Origin: Blattamonas nauphoetae
Lineage: Eukaryota > Preaxostyla > Oxymonadida
Assembly (NCBI GenBank): GCA_033064195.1
Contig: JARBJD010000263.1
Location: forward strand, 43,290-107,289
Direction: 5' to 3'
Length of the DNA: 64,000 nucleotides
The position numbers and the translations under genes are program-made. The notes beneath the pieces are model-generated. The model was not told the DNA's origin. It saw nothing but the letters and a program-made list of their open reading frames with translations, and made no database searches. Of the stretch, positions 53,701 through 63,570 are shown piece after piece. Each line of letters starts with the position of its first letter. Within the stretch, counting starts at the first letter, position 1.

Positions 53701-56587
53701 TTGATTCCAGTTTATCCGCTTTCGGATGAAGAGGTGTGGGTACCTGCTCAATATGAGTTGGGGCAGAGAGTGAGAAAGAGGAGAGAGGGAAGGAGGATAT
53801 GCGATGTTGGATGAGTGTGGTTTCGGGTGCTTTCTGTTCCACAATCGTTGGCAGCAGGGTGGGCTGTAGAAGAACTACTGACCGATCGATTGGGAAGAGC
53901 ATTTCTGTGTTTGGTGATGAGACGAGAGCAGCAGGTGGCGATTGAGAGAGCGGAGGATTGACCTGAGAGGGTGGAGAAGGAAGTGAAACAGTGGGTGCCG
54001 GATTCGACTCGGCTGGCGATGCCATCTCGTCGTCGAAGAGAGCATCATCGATGTCAAGATCTGCGGAGAGGATGGACGAGAGAGACGAAGACGAGGATGA
54101 AGAAGAGCTGTCGTCGTCTGATGAGTCGTCGGAATCTGAATCAGAGTCATCGACAGATGTTGTTCGGAGACCGTAACGAGAGAAGTGCTTAACGTTGAAC
54201 ACCCACTCTCCTGTCTCCGCCGAATACGACAAAAATGTGGCCTGCATCTCTTCTGTCTTCTGCCGAAGGAATTCTTCGAATGCTGTCGGGTTTTGTTCGT
54301 CCTGTTGCGGAAAGATCCCGCTCAGAGTGAGCTGGGCAGGCACGTTCAATCCACTTCCGACGGGTGGTTTGGGGTAGTACACGCGATGCCTGTTCTTCTT
54401 CGGTGGCTTGATCCCCTTCTTCACACACTCACGCTTCTTCGCTTTGTACGTCTGTTCGTCGAGCTTGGCTGTCGGGTAGACGTTGATTTCTGCGTCTTCG
54501 ATGCGAACCACCTCGTTCAGCACCAGCCCGCCTGTCAAGTCGACTGGCGAGAGGAAGCGGACCTCTCCCTTCCCTTTCACTCCAATTCGGAAGTTTCCGA
54601 CGTTCTTCAGCAGTTGCGTGGAGAACGATGAGAGGACACTCATCGGTGGCTCTGTGAAGTACGACGTGTCGTTCAACTGAGGCGGAGTGTTAGCGTCATG
54701 CGGAATCGATGTTGGCGTGTGTTCGTTTGGTGATCCCTCGTTTCGATGGTGGCGTGACTTGCCCTTCTTTCGCGTTGTTGGAGGATCCCATTCGGTGTTG
54801 TTTGCCGACCTTTCTTTGGGGGTCTCCTGCTGAAGAACTGGCTTGGTCTCGGGAGAAGAGAAGACAGAATGGGGAGAAGAGAACGGTTCTGCGTTGGTCT
54901 GTTGCATTCGCTCGATTTCGGTCTTCAGATATTGGGTATCACCGAGCATGTTGCGTGTGGCATCGACCGGCGCTGCACTCGATGGCATGTGGATGGTATC
55001 CCCCAAATTGAACGACGTGGATTGATTGAAGAAGCCCGCAAAAGGAATCTGGCGCGGCTTGTCAGTGTTGTCCTCTTCGCTCTTCTCTCGTTTCGGTTGG
55101 AGAAGAGTGTTGTTTGTGTGGAAGTCGAGCGGATCCAGTGTGTTGGAGCGAGACGACACACTGTCTTTGACCAGGTTCACAATCACAGATGACACCGATG
55201 ACTTCGCGATGGGAGAGAGATGTGTTCCTGAAGGACCGATCAGAGCGTCTTTCCCAACTATGGCTGGCTCCGGTGGCTTGTCTGTCTTCTTCAGTTTGGC
55301 GAGACGATCTGTGAGTGAAGATGGAATTGACGGAACTGGCTGGTACGGGTTATTCACATCGATATGTGAGGCTGTGAAAGAGGATGTTGTGGTCGTGAGA
55401 GGGTGAAAATCGAGCGGGTTGAAGTATGCGGCAGGGGCCTGTTGTTGTTGACCGAACGCACCACCTGTATTGCCAAATCCTCCGCCTGTGTTTCCAAATC
55501 CTCCCCCTGTGTTTCCAAATCCACCGCCTTGATTACCAAATCCTCCCCCTGTGTTTCCAAATCCTCCTCCTGCATTACCAAAACCTTTATTTTGACCAAA
55601 AGCCCCTCCAGTGTTTCCAAAGCCTCCTCCAGTATTGCCAAAACCGGTATTTTGACCGAATCCAGTACCAAATCCTTTATTCTGTCCAAAACCGCCTCCT
55701 GTGTTTCCAAAGCCTCCTCCAGTATTCCCAAATCCTCCTCCCGTATTTCCAAATCCTCCGCCTGTGTTGCCAAATCCTTTATTTTGACCAAATCCGCCAC
55801 CAGTGTTTCCGAATCCTCCGCCTTGATTACCAAATCCGGTATTTCCAAATCCTCCTCCTGTATTACCAAATCCTCCTCCAGTATTTCCAAATCCACCTCC
55901 TGTGTTGCCAAAACCTGTATTTTGTCCGAATCCTGTGGTTTGCTGTCCAAATCCTTTGTTCTGTCCAAATCCTCCGCCTGTGTTTCCAAATCCTCCACCA
56001 GTATTACCAAATCCTCCTCCTGTGTTACCAAAACCTTTATTTTGACCAAAACCCCCTCCTGTGTTTCCAAATCCTCCGCCAGTGTTCCCAAATCCTCCGC
56101 CTTGATTACCAAATCCAGTGTTTCCAAATCCTCCTCCTGTATTACCAAAACCTTTATTTTGCCCGAAACCTCCACCCGTGCCTTGCTGAGGGAGAGCAGT
56201 TACTTGGAAAGAGAGTTGTGTGAGGAGGTTGCCTGCTTGTTGTTCATTCATTGGTCCTTGTTGAGCTTGGAGTCGACCAAGATAATAATCTTCGAGGCGA
56301 AGTTCTTCAATTGATTTATGGAGATATTTGTTTGTTGTCGCGAGGTTTTTGACTGTATATGTGACAGTCGTTCGTCCTTCCGTTTCTCTCACTGTGGGAT
56401 ATGTTTGCTCACCATACAGTGTTCCATGAGGTTTAACTCTATCATTTAAAGGCGTGGTGCATTGTGAAAAGTTTGAAATCTGTGTGATGCCCTGATTTCC
56501 GCCAAAATTTCCTCCTTGCCCAAATCCACCTCCAGCATTCTGGTTAAAACCAGTACCTCCACCAAAGCCAGTTCCTCCTCCAAGCAT
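50705..56587 (-). CDS. nucleoporin Nup98-Nup96 precursor
   Basis: An intronless frame of 1960 residues from the ATG at 56587, chosen because the Gly/Phe repeats start directly after it and no ATG precedes it. The order is: short FG segment; GLEBS-like Gle2/Rae1-binding region (KSIEELRLEDYYLGR, about 90-105); a dense GFG/GGFGN repeat block (about 135-386); linker; the Nup98 autoproteolytic domain (NFRIGVKGKGEVRFLSP through AETGEWVFNVKHFSRYGL). The self-cleavage site is His801-Phe802-Ser803. The acidic Ser/Asp stretch that follows begins the Nup96 part, which is mostly helical (for example CAFPILWMRAGATLSGEGG) to the end. Cleavage would release an FG nucleoporin and a Y-complex scaffold subunit. 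This is the conserved eukaryotic arrangement. Confidence 0.92.
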   Translation of the reverse strand: MLGGGTGFGGGTGFNQNAGGGFGQGGNFGGNQGITQISNFSQCTTPLNDRVKPHGTLYGEQTYPTVRETEGRTTVTYTVKNLATTNKYLHKSIEELRLEDYYLGRLQAQQGPMNEQQAGNLLTQLSFQVTALPQQGTGGGFGQNKGFGNTGGGFGNTGFGNQGGGFGNTGGGFGNTGGGFGQNKGFGNTGGGFGNTGGGFGNTGGGFGQNKGFGQQTTGFGQNTGFGNTGGGFGNTGGGFGNTGGGFGNTGFGNQGGGFGNTGGGFGQNKGFGNTGGGFGNTGGGFGNTGGGFGNTGGGFGQNKGFGTGFGQNTGFGNTGGGFGNTGGAFGQNKGFGNAGGGFGNTGGGFGNQGGGFGNTGGGFGNTGGGFGNTGGAFGQQQQAPAAYFNPLDFHPLTTTTSSFTASHIDVNNPYQPVPSIPSSLTDRLAKLKKTDKPPEPAIVGKDALIGPSGTHLSPIAKSSVSSVIVNLVKDSVSSRSNTLDPLDFHTNNTLLQPKREKSEEDNTDKPRQIPFAGFFNQSTSFNLGDTIHMPSSAAPVDATRNMLGDTQYLKTEIERMQQTNAEPFSSPHSVFSSPETKPVLQQETPKERSANNTEWDPPTTRKKGKSRHHRNEGSPNEHTPTSIPHDANTPPQLNDTSYFTEPPMSVLSSFSTQLLKNVGNFRIGVKGKGEVRFLSPVDLTGGLVLNEVVRIEDAEINVYPTAKLDEQTYKAKKRECVKKGIKPPKKNRHRVYYPKPPVGSGLNVPAQLTLSGIFPQQDEQNPTAFEEFLRQKTEEMQATFLSYSAETGEWVFNVKHFSRYGLRTTSVDDSDSDSDDSSDDDSSSSSSSSSLSSILSADLDIDDALFDDEMASPAESNPAPTVSLPSPPSQVNPPLSQSPPAALVSSPNTEMLFPIDRSVVLLQPTLLPTIVEQKAPETTLIQHRISSFPLSSFSLSAPTHIEQVPTPLHPKADKLESITNGFLPEALGTDGKYEQSDYSVSPNMNSFFRCAFPILWMRAGATLSGEGGLTGEVLVIPKKKRDLVECHVNHTPLSQPPKPFQPSFSLLRMLPAPGFESPNTARALTLPFLNTSLAISRYSTSPEPSIAASALGSVQRDLSEAKQALLPSPHTSPETRALSQAANLMTLSQTLWGPLLGEGRKRDVLRSEEEYTTEAWIRIRRKAIADGWTNIVEDEVVRNIHDLRQLIARQQEPQKEEEEDKDEDFSDSETDQPSNTKRTCLSLCTTTSSSAKRCSSHHNSILLQQERSLNSLTESLVALSGCKLALATQLLNNNRHFHLSTLIPQLFSSHDSSMREMLDRQLSLWKNNRALDVMDVSERSIFEIVAGYLPSVPCLGWRRTFGMLMWYGLSSVKQKKEDTLSVVDTTLREYVRAYQQGYADAPYLPVLREGHVSHINTASISGILRKYHSAPLPEMNQHSIFVPDVDPLRAIALDTPKSAATSHPCLSTDTPDKYALQSRLAPFRITSGSLEIVQAPFDSLYHLVSLFADPSHSLELALHPLASSSHPLDFRAPFLLLTLLHNQIGLGSLPHESITDDGSRTSPLSIQVISSFITQLLSVGMWDWACFVSMSLPITPPHSQTLSPSEVALTNSHTAQRLNSSICTFSPLKPVSKDHSIDATLNDSLTLTHSSTSLDEHSDLNPLRLMSTDWEGSCSLSESLRINTIRRVLLTSAHLLSSLPLFSDTPSTDYSPLFTNLNTPSFTSLYRLLLSIAETGRLVPSPNRSFNHPSMTLCTSTLGIPEEWIHEMIAVFLSQRLTTPSSFHRCITHALFGCQWKLAHRLSLIEARRIIASFFHVVTQQGGLLEWLSNNLDAIASSESLRFFSMFSSGSDPVFAELDSIRLCLSLINTAIENGHTTLEESAMEEQDIILSWLNLVQQTALILSAETSKLCSVSTLKETVLELLSSSSFSPNPLSSFQSQSQFLNDAALCSISSVCGEMISSSRNEISLLLHAL
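55430..56180 (-). repeat. FG-repeat coding block of Nup98
   Basis: DNA-level tandem repetition encoding GGGFGNT, GQNKGFGNT and GNQGGGFGN units. The repeats are nearly all GFG-type; I see no GLFG, the form common in animal and yeast Nup98. The nucleotide repetition also keeps long false ORFs open in other frames on both strands. Confidence 0.85.
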
Positions 56588-56694
56588 GTTGAAGGTGATG
56601 AATAGGTCGCCGAATTGCCCTAGTTGACGAAGTGAAGGTGAACAATGGTCTTGATCCAAAGTTATTGTCTATAGAGGCAAAATGGACGTCGGCG

Positions 56695-56871
56695 ATGACG
56701 GAGAGCAAATTTCAAGTGAAGGAAAAAGATTTGAAAAACGAGATCGAGTGTTTAATGTGTGAAATGTTGAAATCTGTCCACCATCACCTCAAATCTTGTC
56801 CCCTCTCCATCAAAGACTCTACTTCTATTCCTCTAGATCATAACCAGTTTGAAGATCTGGTTCAGAATTAG
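56695..56871 (+). CDS. small ORF, 58 residues, doubtful
   Basis: ATG at 56695, stop at 56871; helical N-terminal half (VKEKDLKNEIECLMCEML). It overlaps the last exon of the NTF2 gene on the other strand by 39 bp and could simply be a chance frame in the space between Nup98 and NTF2. No family recognised. Confidence 0.22.
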   Translation: MTESKFQVKEKDLKNEIECLMCEMLKSVHHHLKSCPLSIKDSTSIPLDHNQFEDLVQN

Positions 56872-57308
56872 GAAAGCTGCTTGAGTCGCCGAGATGTGAA
56901 ATACTTCCATGTACTGAAGTAGATGTGTCTCTCCTTCAGTCTAACAAACAAAAAAAGACAAATAGAACCAAGAGATGCACAAATACCTGGATTTGGCCAA
57001 CAACAGTTATGATATATGTTCCCGAGGCAGGAACAGGTTGGCAATCAACTTGGGTGTTCCCATGTTTCATTCGTGGCTGAGTCTGGATTTTGGTGACGGC
57101 GTTTATTCCCATAGTTTCTTCTCCTTGATACGATAGCATCGAACCTTCGTTCTGGAAAAATGAGATGAGAGAGATAAGTGAATGAGTGAGAGAAATTGAG
57201 TTTCATGATGTACCAAACGTAGAAATTTTGGACATTCGCTCTGCTTCCTTCTACCTCACCATAGTATGCGGCTAGGAAATTTTGAGCAACCTGGATGGGA
57301 GTCGCCAT
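56833..57308 (-). CDS. nuclear transport factor 2 (NTF2)
   Basis: Three exons (57308-57219, 57151-56987, 56940-56833; introns 67 and 46 nt) encode 120 residues; NTF2 is normally about 125. The start MATPIQVAQNFLAAYYGEVE matches the first NTF2 helix. GSMLSYQGEETMGINAVTKI corresponds to the SxLTWEGxxxxGxxAI block. TYIITVVGQIQ is the core beta-strand, and the last exon supplies FLILNQIFKLV, the final strand. NTF2 carries Ran-GDP back into the nucleus through the pores, which fits its neighbour Nup98-Nup96, though adjacency is probably coincidental. Confidence 0.9.
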
Positions 57309-57557
57309 TTCTTTGTGAAAGTTTCTGATCAAATCCCTTAAATTTTTCTTCGAAAGGCACAGCTTTATGGACACATTTGATCGGACAACCAAAGAGAGAA
57401 TTCAACACACAAACACACACATGACAATAATAAAGCCCATTTCACAAGGAGCTTCACATTGTGAAACACAGAAGGATAGAATCAAACGGGAGAGGGTGAA
57501 GAATTGAAAGATGAAGATATTAGTTAAAACGAAATAATGGCAATTGGAGTACCAAAT
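57309..57557. other. intergenic, nothing recognised
   Basis: Short space between the NTF2 start and the HSP70 stop, both on the minus strand. AT-rich; presumably the NTF2 promoter. Confidence 0.4.
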
Positions 57558-59573
57558 CTAATCAACTTCTTCGATCTTCGGCCCACCTGTCTGTCCCCCA
57601 CTTCTCCCTCCACTTCCCGTGTTCATGTTGGGCATCCTTCCTGGAGCAAAACCACTCATATTCGGCATCCCACCAACGCCTGCTCCTGTCTCTCCCGGCT
57701 GCGCTGCCACACCATCTCCACCTCGCTTTTCATACACACGCATCATGATTGGGTTCGACACTGCTTCAACTTCTTGCTTCTTCGCCTCGTACTCCGCTTT
57801 CGACACACTCGTGTTGGAACGGATCGAGTCCAGCCATTCAATCGTCTCGTTCACCTTTTTCTCCAACTCTCGACGATCATCTGCAGAGAATTCCATCCTT
57901 CCCTCTTGAAGTGCATTCCGAAGCCCAAACACAACCGCCTCCAGCTCGTTTCGCGCGTCGATCCCTTCTTTGATCGCCTCGTCCTCCGCCTTGAAACGCT
58001 CTGCCTCGTTCACCATTCTGTCAACCTCCTCCTTCGTCAAACGTCCCTTTTCGTTCGTGATTGTGATTTTCTGGTGGCGACCCGTTCCTTTGTCTTCAGC
58101 CGACACTTCCAAAATCCCATTTGCGTCGATGTCAAACTTGACCTCAATTTTTGGAACTCCTCTTGGTCCAGGAGCAATCCCGTCCAACTGGAACGTCCCC
58201 AGAAGGTTGTTCTGCTTCGTCACCTTCCGTTCCCCCTCAAACACCTTGATCTCCACTCCCGGCTGGTTATCTGCGTACGTTGTGAAGGTCTCTGTCTTCA
58301 TGCATGGAATCGGCGTGTTTCGGTTGATCAGGTTTGTCATGATCCCTCCGGCGGTCTCAATCCCCAGCGACAGCGGCGTCACGTCGATCAGAAGCAGATC
58401 TTCACCCTTCGCTCCGATCGTGCCCTTCAGAATCGCTGCTTGGACAGCTGCTCCGTATGCCACGGCTTCGTCCGGGTTGATGGTCTTGTTCAGCTCCTTC
58501 CCGTTGAACCGCTCTCGGATCAGCTCCTGCACACGTGGAATCCGCGACGACCCACCCACAAGCACAATCTCGCTGATTTGCGACTTGTCCACTTTTGAAT
58601 CCACAAGCGCACGTTCCAAGGGTTCCATGCACTTCCGAAATTGGGAGTCACAAAGTTGGTCGAACTTCGCTCGTGTCAGAACAGTGTTGAAGTCCATTCC
58701 ATTGAACAGAGAATCAATCTCGATCGTCGCTTGCGTTGATGTGGACAACGCACGCTTGGCTCGTTCGCAGGCTGTGCGCAGACGGCCAACAGATCGGGCA
58801 TTGCCCATCATATCAAGCTTGGTCTTCTTCTTGAACTCCTCGGCCATGTATCCCACCATAATCGTGTCCAGATCTTCGCCGCCCAGATGGATGTTTCCTG
58901 CTGTCGCTTTGACTTCAAAGATCCCGCTATCCAAGCACAAGATCGACACATCGAGTGTTCCTCCACCGTAGTCAAAGATCAGGACGTTCATCTCACCCTC
59001 CTTCTTCTTGTCCAATCCATAGGCAATTGCTGACGCGGTTGGTTCGTTGATAATCCGAAGCACGTTCAATCCGGCAATCGTCCCTGCATCTTTCGTAGCT
59101 TGTCTCTGACTGTCATTAAAGTATGCTGGGCATGTCACCACCGCTTCTGTAACCTTTTGGCCCAAATATGCCTCTGATATTTCTCGCATCTTCCCCAGAA
59201 TCATCGACGAAACCTCTTCCGCAGAAAACTCCTTCAATTCTCCACGGTAAGAAACTTCAAACATTGGCTTATCTCCACTACGTTGGACGACTTTGAATGG
59301 CCAATGCTTCATGTCTTCTTGGATTTCTGGATCCGAAAACTTCCGTCCAATCATTCGTTTGCTGTCAAACACAGTGTTCTTTGGATTCATCGATCCTTGG
59401 TTCTTTGCAGCATCTCCAATCAATCTTTCTGTTGGTGTAAACCCCACCCATGACGGTGTTGTCCGATTTCCTTGGTCGTTCGGAATGATTTCAACTGTGT
59501 CGTTGCGCCACACGCCCGCACACGAATACGTCGTTCCCAAGTCTATCCCAATAGCTACCTGTGAGGATGTCAT
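57558..59573 (-). CDS. cytosolic HSP70 chaperone
   Basis: An intronless frame of 671 residues from the ATG at 59573. It starts [20 protein letters not shown], the phosphate-1 loop of the actin-like ATPase. [16 protein letters not shown] is phosphate-2, where most relatives have [25 protein letters not shown], the linker [12 protein letters not shown] and the peptide-binding domain follow. The tail has Gly/Met-rich GGMPNM and ends in IEEVD, the C-terminal motif that binds TPR co-chaperones. That ending marks the cytosolic/nuclear type rather than the ER or mitochondrial type. The protein folds and refolds client proteins with ATP. Confidence 0.97.
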   Translation of the reverse strand: MTSSQVAIGIDLGTTYSCAGVWRNDTVEIIPNDQGNRTTPSWVGFTPTERLIGDAAKNQGSMNPKNTVFDSKRMIGRKFSDPEIQEDMKHWPFKVVQRSGDKPMFEVSYRGELKEFSAEEVSSMILGKMREISEAYLGQKVTEAVVTCPAYFNDSQRQATKDAGTIAGLNVLRIINEPTASAIAYGLDKKKEGEMNVLIFDYGGGTLDVSILCLDSGIFEVKATAGNIHLGGEDLDTIMVGYMAEEFKKKTKLDMMGNARSVGRLRTACERAKRALSTSTQATIEIDSLFNGMDFNTVLTRAKFDQLCDSQFRKCMEPLERALVDSKVDKSQISEIVLVGGSSRIPRVQELIRERFNGKELNKTINPDEAVAYGAAVQAAILKGTIGAKGEDLLLIDVTPLSLGIETAGGIMTNLINRNTPIPCMKTETFTTYADNQPGVEIKVFEGERKVTKQNNLLGTFQLDGIAPGPRGVPKIEVKFDIDANGILEVSAEDKGTGRHQKITITNEKGRLTKEEVDRMVNEAERFKAEDEAIKEGIDARNELEAVVFGLRNALQEGRMEFSADDRRELEKKVNETIEWLDSIRSNTSVSKAEYEAKKQEVEAVSNPIMMRVYEKRGGDGVAAQPGETGAGVGGMPNMSGFAPGRMPNMNTGSGGRSGGQTGGPKIEEVD

Positions 59574-60422
59574 ATTCTGTTTCGTTCAACAAAACAAAAC
59601 TAGATTGTCGCAGGACTCAACCTTAGTATTTTCCCAATCTTTGTTCTTAAACTCTATCTTTGCCCTCATCCGTTCGCTCTTCTGTAGTGTTCTTCGTTTC
59701 GATTTGGATGTTGTTTGTATATCATTTGGATCGGATTTCAATGGGTCAGAGCTGGTATCTGATTCATCAAAGAAATGTTCATGAGAAAAATAAAAGGGTC
59801 GGATCAGGACAATCAGATGATTCCATGTTGTTCTGCATGAAAAGGACTCTGAAAAGCCTTAAGAAAAAAAAAAGTGCCGTTCGCTGTGTGACCATCCTTC
59901 GTGTGGATTTCTCCTCTTAGCAAAGTTTCTGACTTTCACTAAAGTACTTCAAACCGACATGCAAGTTTGGACGATGAAGCTCATCATGTAGATTGATGAC
60001 GAAGAAATTACGGGAAACATCATTGAAAACACGAAATAGAGAGATGTGGGGTGAAGATGTGGAAAAAACACTGAAGAACAGCTTCTCATTTTAGCTGTTG
60101 TCTATGGAAATCGAGCTGAGTGGATCTTTTGTGGTTTGAAATGTGCTTCGAAAGAGTACAACTGTTCAACCTCCACAGGTGATGAGAATCAACTCACTTC
60201 TGATCATATCTGTTCCTCTACATGCAATTCTGGAAAGATATTCAATGAAAGGGAGGTGAGACGATCAGTCGCGAAAGCCAGAAGCATTGCGAGTCGGAGA
60301 AAGAAGAAAGATGCTTCGAAAATCTTTTCATTTGATTGAGATGAACCCTTTGTGTCATGTGATATCTGTTTTTTACTTTCATTTGATTTGTTCCAGCTAA
60401 ACTTGTTCTATAATGAAGAAGA

Positions 60423-60497
60423 ATTATTCAGAAATGAAAATGATTTTTCAGAAAGGAAGGGGAATTGTTCAGAAATGAAAATAATAATTCAGAAACG
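60423..60497. repeat. short imperfect tandem repeat (ATTCAGAAATGAAAAT-like)
   Basis: Four degenerate copies of a TTCAGAAA-based unit of about 16-24 bp follow one another here. Probably a non-coding microduplication. Confidence 0.6.
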
Positions 60498-60605
60498 ATC
60501 AAAGTCGAGGTTTAATCACTGAAATACATGTGGTCCAACAAAAAAGTGACAAACATGTATCTTATGATGTTAAGAGGACGGACGAAGGACAAAATCTTGA
60601 GGACA

Positions 60606-60626
60606 GAGGACAGGGGTCCTGTCCTC
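60606..60626. repeat. perfect hairpin, 9-bp stem, 3-nt loop
   Basis: GAGGACAGG and CCTGTCCTC are exact reverse complements around a GGT loop. The GAGGACA word also occurs nearby on the left and again around 60933-61050. Confidence 0.6.
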
Positions 60627-60908
60627 CGGAAAATCAGCTTTGTTTTCCTCCATTTCATCTGAATTCACCTTCTCTCTGTTCTTCAAACACTCTTTGTCTC
60701 TATTCGGACCTGTTCAATGCCAGAGAATGCTTCAAAATGTCTGAAAAGAAGTTTCTTCACCCCGCACTTTTTTCATGGAATTTTCTGACTATATAGCAGA
60801 CTTGATCCTTCAATATTCGATCATATCCATCGTATGACATTAAAAAGGGCGTTAATATGTGTGAAAATCAGTTTGGTGGTGAATCACGAGCCGTAGGGGC
60901 TCTGTCTC

Positions 60909-60932
60909 CTAAACTCCTAATTAGGAGTTTAG
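60909..60932. repeat. perfect 24-bp palindrome
   Basis: Self-complementary over all 24 bases with centre AATT; the half-site is CTAAACTCCTAA. No spacer. Confidence 0.75.
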
Positions 60933-61056
60933 AGGACGATCGGCCCAAGAGAGGACAAAGAGGAGGACAAATCGGACAAGCACCGTATATTCACACTGGA
61001 ACTTTCTCTCAATTAGTTCATCCAACTTCTGCACTTATCTCAAAAGAGGACAAATC

Positions 61057-61084
61057 GGACAAATCGGACATGTCCGATTTGTCC
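61057..61084. repeat. perfect 28-bp palindrome beside direct repeats
   Basis: Half-site GGACAAATCGGACA, centre ACATGT. Immediately left is a further direct copy of GGACAAATCGGAC, and another lies near 60967-60976, so the same word occurs both as direct and as inverted repeats. Confidence 0.75.
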
Positions 61085-62038
61085 CGATCCTCTTCCCCAC
61101 GATGAGTTGTCTTCGTCATCTCTTTTCTTTCAGGACCTCTCATTCCGCAATTTGACTTCCGTTCTACATTCAACCCTTCTATTGTCGGGTTCTAAATCAA
61201 TTTTGTCTGTGTTGAATCCAAATTCGTGAAAAACCACTTGACCCAGAATTGACTCCTCTTCTTCTTGTCATTGATATCGTATCGAATTAATCTGGTGAAA
61301 AATCACTCCATCAGTATGTATCTCCGCTGTTATTACCCTCTTCTTCCCATGTTTCTCATCATTTATCCGACATAGATGACTTGATCGTGTAACAATCTGA
61401 AATAAACAGAAAGAAATGAAATAGGAAAAACTCCCAACATCAGTATGCATCTTTATTGTTTCTATACTCATTTTCATCAATTAGCCGAACCACATACCTC
61501 CTCTGTTCTTCCGAACAACACGGAGAACTTCAAGGACATCCCGTTCCCGACACTGTCCATAACTCCGCCTTTCTCTTTGTCAGAACGTGATTTGAAGGAA
61601 CCAATCACCTCTTCAGATTTGACACAATCTCCGACTCACTCACAATCGAGAACTGTATCGAAGCCAAACGGAAGGAGGATCTGAACGTGCCGCTCTCCGA
61701 AAATAGGCTACTGCCACAGAATGACACAGATTCTCTCATCGTACACACGGGAAATGATGTGTTGAGCGGGTCTTATTCATGCAAAGAATTGCGGAACGAA
61801 CGTGGCCAGCCAATTTACAACCAGCCTCCGATGATTAGGCGGATGACTCACTTTTTCTCGATCAACTTCCGAAACAAACCACCAAGTGCGACTCTGACGA
61901 TATTTCATCATTCTGCTCTGACTTGCGATTGAAGAGAAGCCGACACGAGAAAATGGCGATCAAGACGGATTTCACCGCATACTCGATTTAAAATACGATA
62001 AATATCATGCGCATCAGTACCTAGTCTCATCAACGACG

Positions 62039-63540
62039 ATGAATCTTCGAGGAAAAGAAACAAGAATCTATTCTACATGGTTGGTGGACGAAGCTCGTCA
62101 ACATGAATCTCGGACGTGGAAAAACAAAGCAAACTACCATGAAGAAACGATCAAATTCATATTTATCTTCTCAAATTGTTCGATTTATGTTTCATGGATG
62201 ATAATTGATTGTCGAGGGATGTTTCTTTCGAACGGACAACTCTCGAACTCCAACGTGGTCATTTCGTCAAGCATGATCATCTCAAATCCTGCATGTTCCC
62301 CATTTATGCTTGTCTGTTCTGAGGTGAACGATGGATGTTCAATTTCTTTCATTGACGTTGTTCCCAGATCGAGTGAACTTCGGACACTCCTTCCACTGAT
62401 TGCCTTTTCCCCAATCCGCAAATTCTCCTCCGCCCAACCACCCTGCTCTGAGATAAACAGTGCAGCTTCTGTCAGCTGCTCCGGTCTCCTCATTCACGTC
62501 ACCAGCCTCGTTCTTGGAACTGGTCCTCTCCTCTCTCCCCAGGACACTTTCGACAGAACAGAATCAAGTCGTACTGACTCAACTCACAGTTGACTCATCT
62601 CTCCTCTCTTCCCGCCTCCTGACACAATGAGCTCGAACCAACTTAGTGGAACAGGGTGTGTGGACTCAACAACGGAGAATCCCTCGTCTGCTCGAACGTC
62701 TCCTTCACCCCTTTGCCGCCTCCTTCAACAGAATCATCCAGAAATCAACGGCATCGTTCAAAACCACATCACGTTCAGTCGCTGTTTGTTCATGGCGTGT
62801 TCAGCGCAGTTTGATGGAAGTGCGACACTCTCCGGCCCTTCCTCTCTTTCCATCTCAGGCTCGGTTTTCCAGCCAGTCTCTGCCTCATACTCTTCATGGA
62901 CTGCTGCCGTCCTCCCTCTGAAGGCGAGGTGAGTTGTGCCATGCGCCTCGCAGACAGCTCCGGGCTCGTTCTGGACAGCGTGATATTCAGAGGAATCAAC
63001 TCTTCAGAAGGGATGGAGTTCGTGCTCCAGAACCCAGGGTGCTCGTCGTTGTTCGCAACAAGAATCACGAACTGTGACTCCACGACAATTGCCGAGAATT
63101 ACCTGATCGTTGACGAGGACAGACTGGACAGTACGCTGATCCCTCATCCAACACAAAACGCCATCACCAGCAGGATCTTGTATAATCTTCTCGACGAGGC
63201 CACAGCGACTCTTCAGAGATTCGCAGAATCGGCCGTCGAAGGAAGGATGATCGCCACCCCTTTTCTCGCTTCCTCATCTTCGATTTTCCAGAGCTTGACA
63301 CACAATCTGCTCTCAGTGAAGTGCACATCCGACGAATTCATCGTCGATCCTTCGATTCAATCATCAACTCATTCAATATTCCTCTCAACATGCGTCCTCA
63401 CCCTCAACAGTGGTCACCTTATCCCAATCACCTCGTTCTGATGGTACTGTCGTTCACTTCACCGGACAGGCCATCACTGACGCGCTTCACAACCACTCTC
63501 GACACAGTAGTCCTGACTACGTGAGATACACTCAGAGTGG
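62039..63540 (+). pseudogene. degenerate beta-helix-like surface protein gene
   Basis: Three successive reading frames carry the same kind of sequence: Ser/Leu/Cys-rich strands of about 25 residues, as in parallel beta-helix (pectin-lyase-like) repeats. Examples are NSNVVISSSMIISNPACSPF, HITFSRCLFMACSAQFDGSA and MRLADSSGLVLDSVIFRGIN. The frame is interrupted by a TGA at 62591-62593, and the protein pattern then changes frame near 62930 and again near 63440 (resuming GTVVHFTGQAITDALHNHSR). No splice pair I tried repairs these points, so decay is the simplest reading. A multi-exon active gene is less likely but not excluded. Large families of such predicted surface proteins are known in oxymonads. 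Confidence 0.5.
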
Positions 63541-63570
63541 ACTCGGAATGCCGACAGGAACTTTCACTCT

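Larger units (their letters stand above)
59574..62038. other. gene-poor region, 2.5 kb
   Basis: It holds the HSP70 promoter side (no clear heat-shock element seen) and then AT-rich sequence with short ORFs only. Within it are a small tandem repeat, a hairpin and two perfect palindromes, listed separately. From about 61445 to 61930 two adjacent short frames read like Ser/Thr-rich protein (NTENFKDIPFPTLSITPPF and DSLIVHTGNDVLSGSYSC). They may be the remains of the 5' part of the degenerate beta-helix gene that follows, but I cannot connect them. Confidence 0.4.

Noticed and set aside
55354-56314. Long ORFs in other frames over the FG-repeat block (both strands)
   Set aside because: They exist because the repeat DNA lacks stops in several frames; their repetitive translations mirror the Nup98 repeats.
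57537-58971. Long plus-strand ORFs of 353 and 333 residues opposite HSP70
   Set aside because: They are mirror frames of the highly conserved, codon-biased HSP70 gene; antisense open frames in HSP70 are a known artefact. Their composition is not protein-like.
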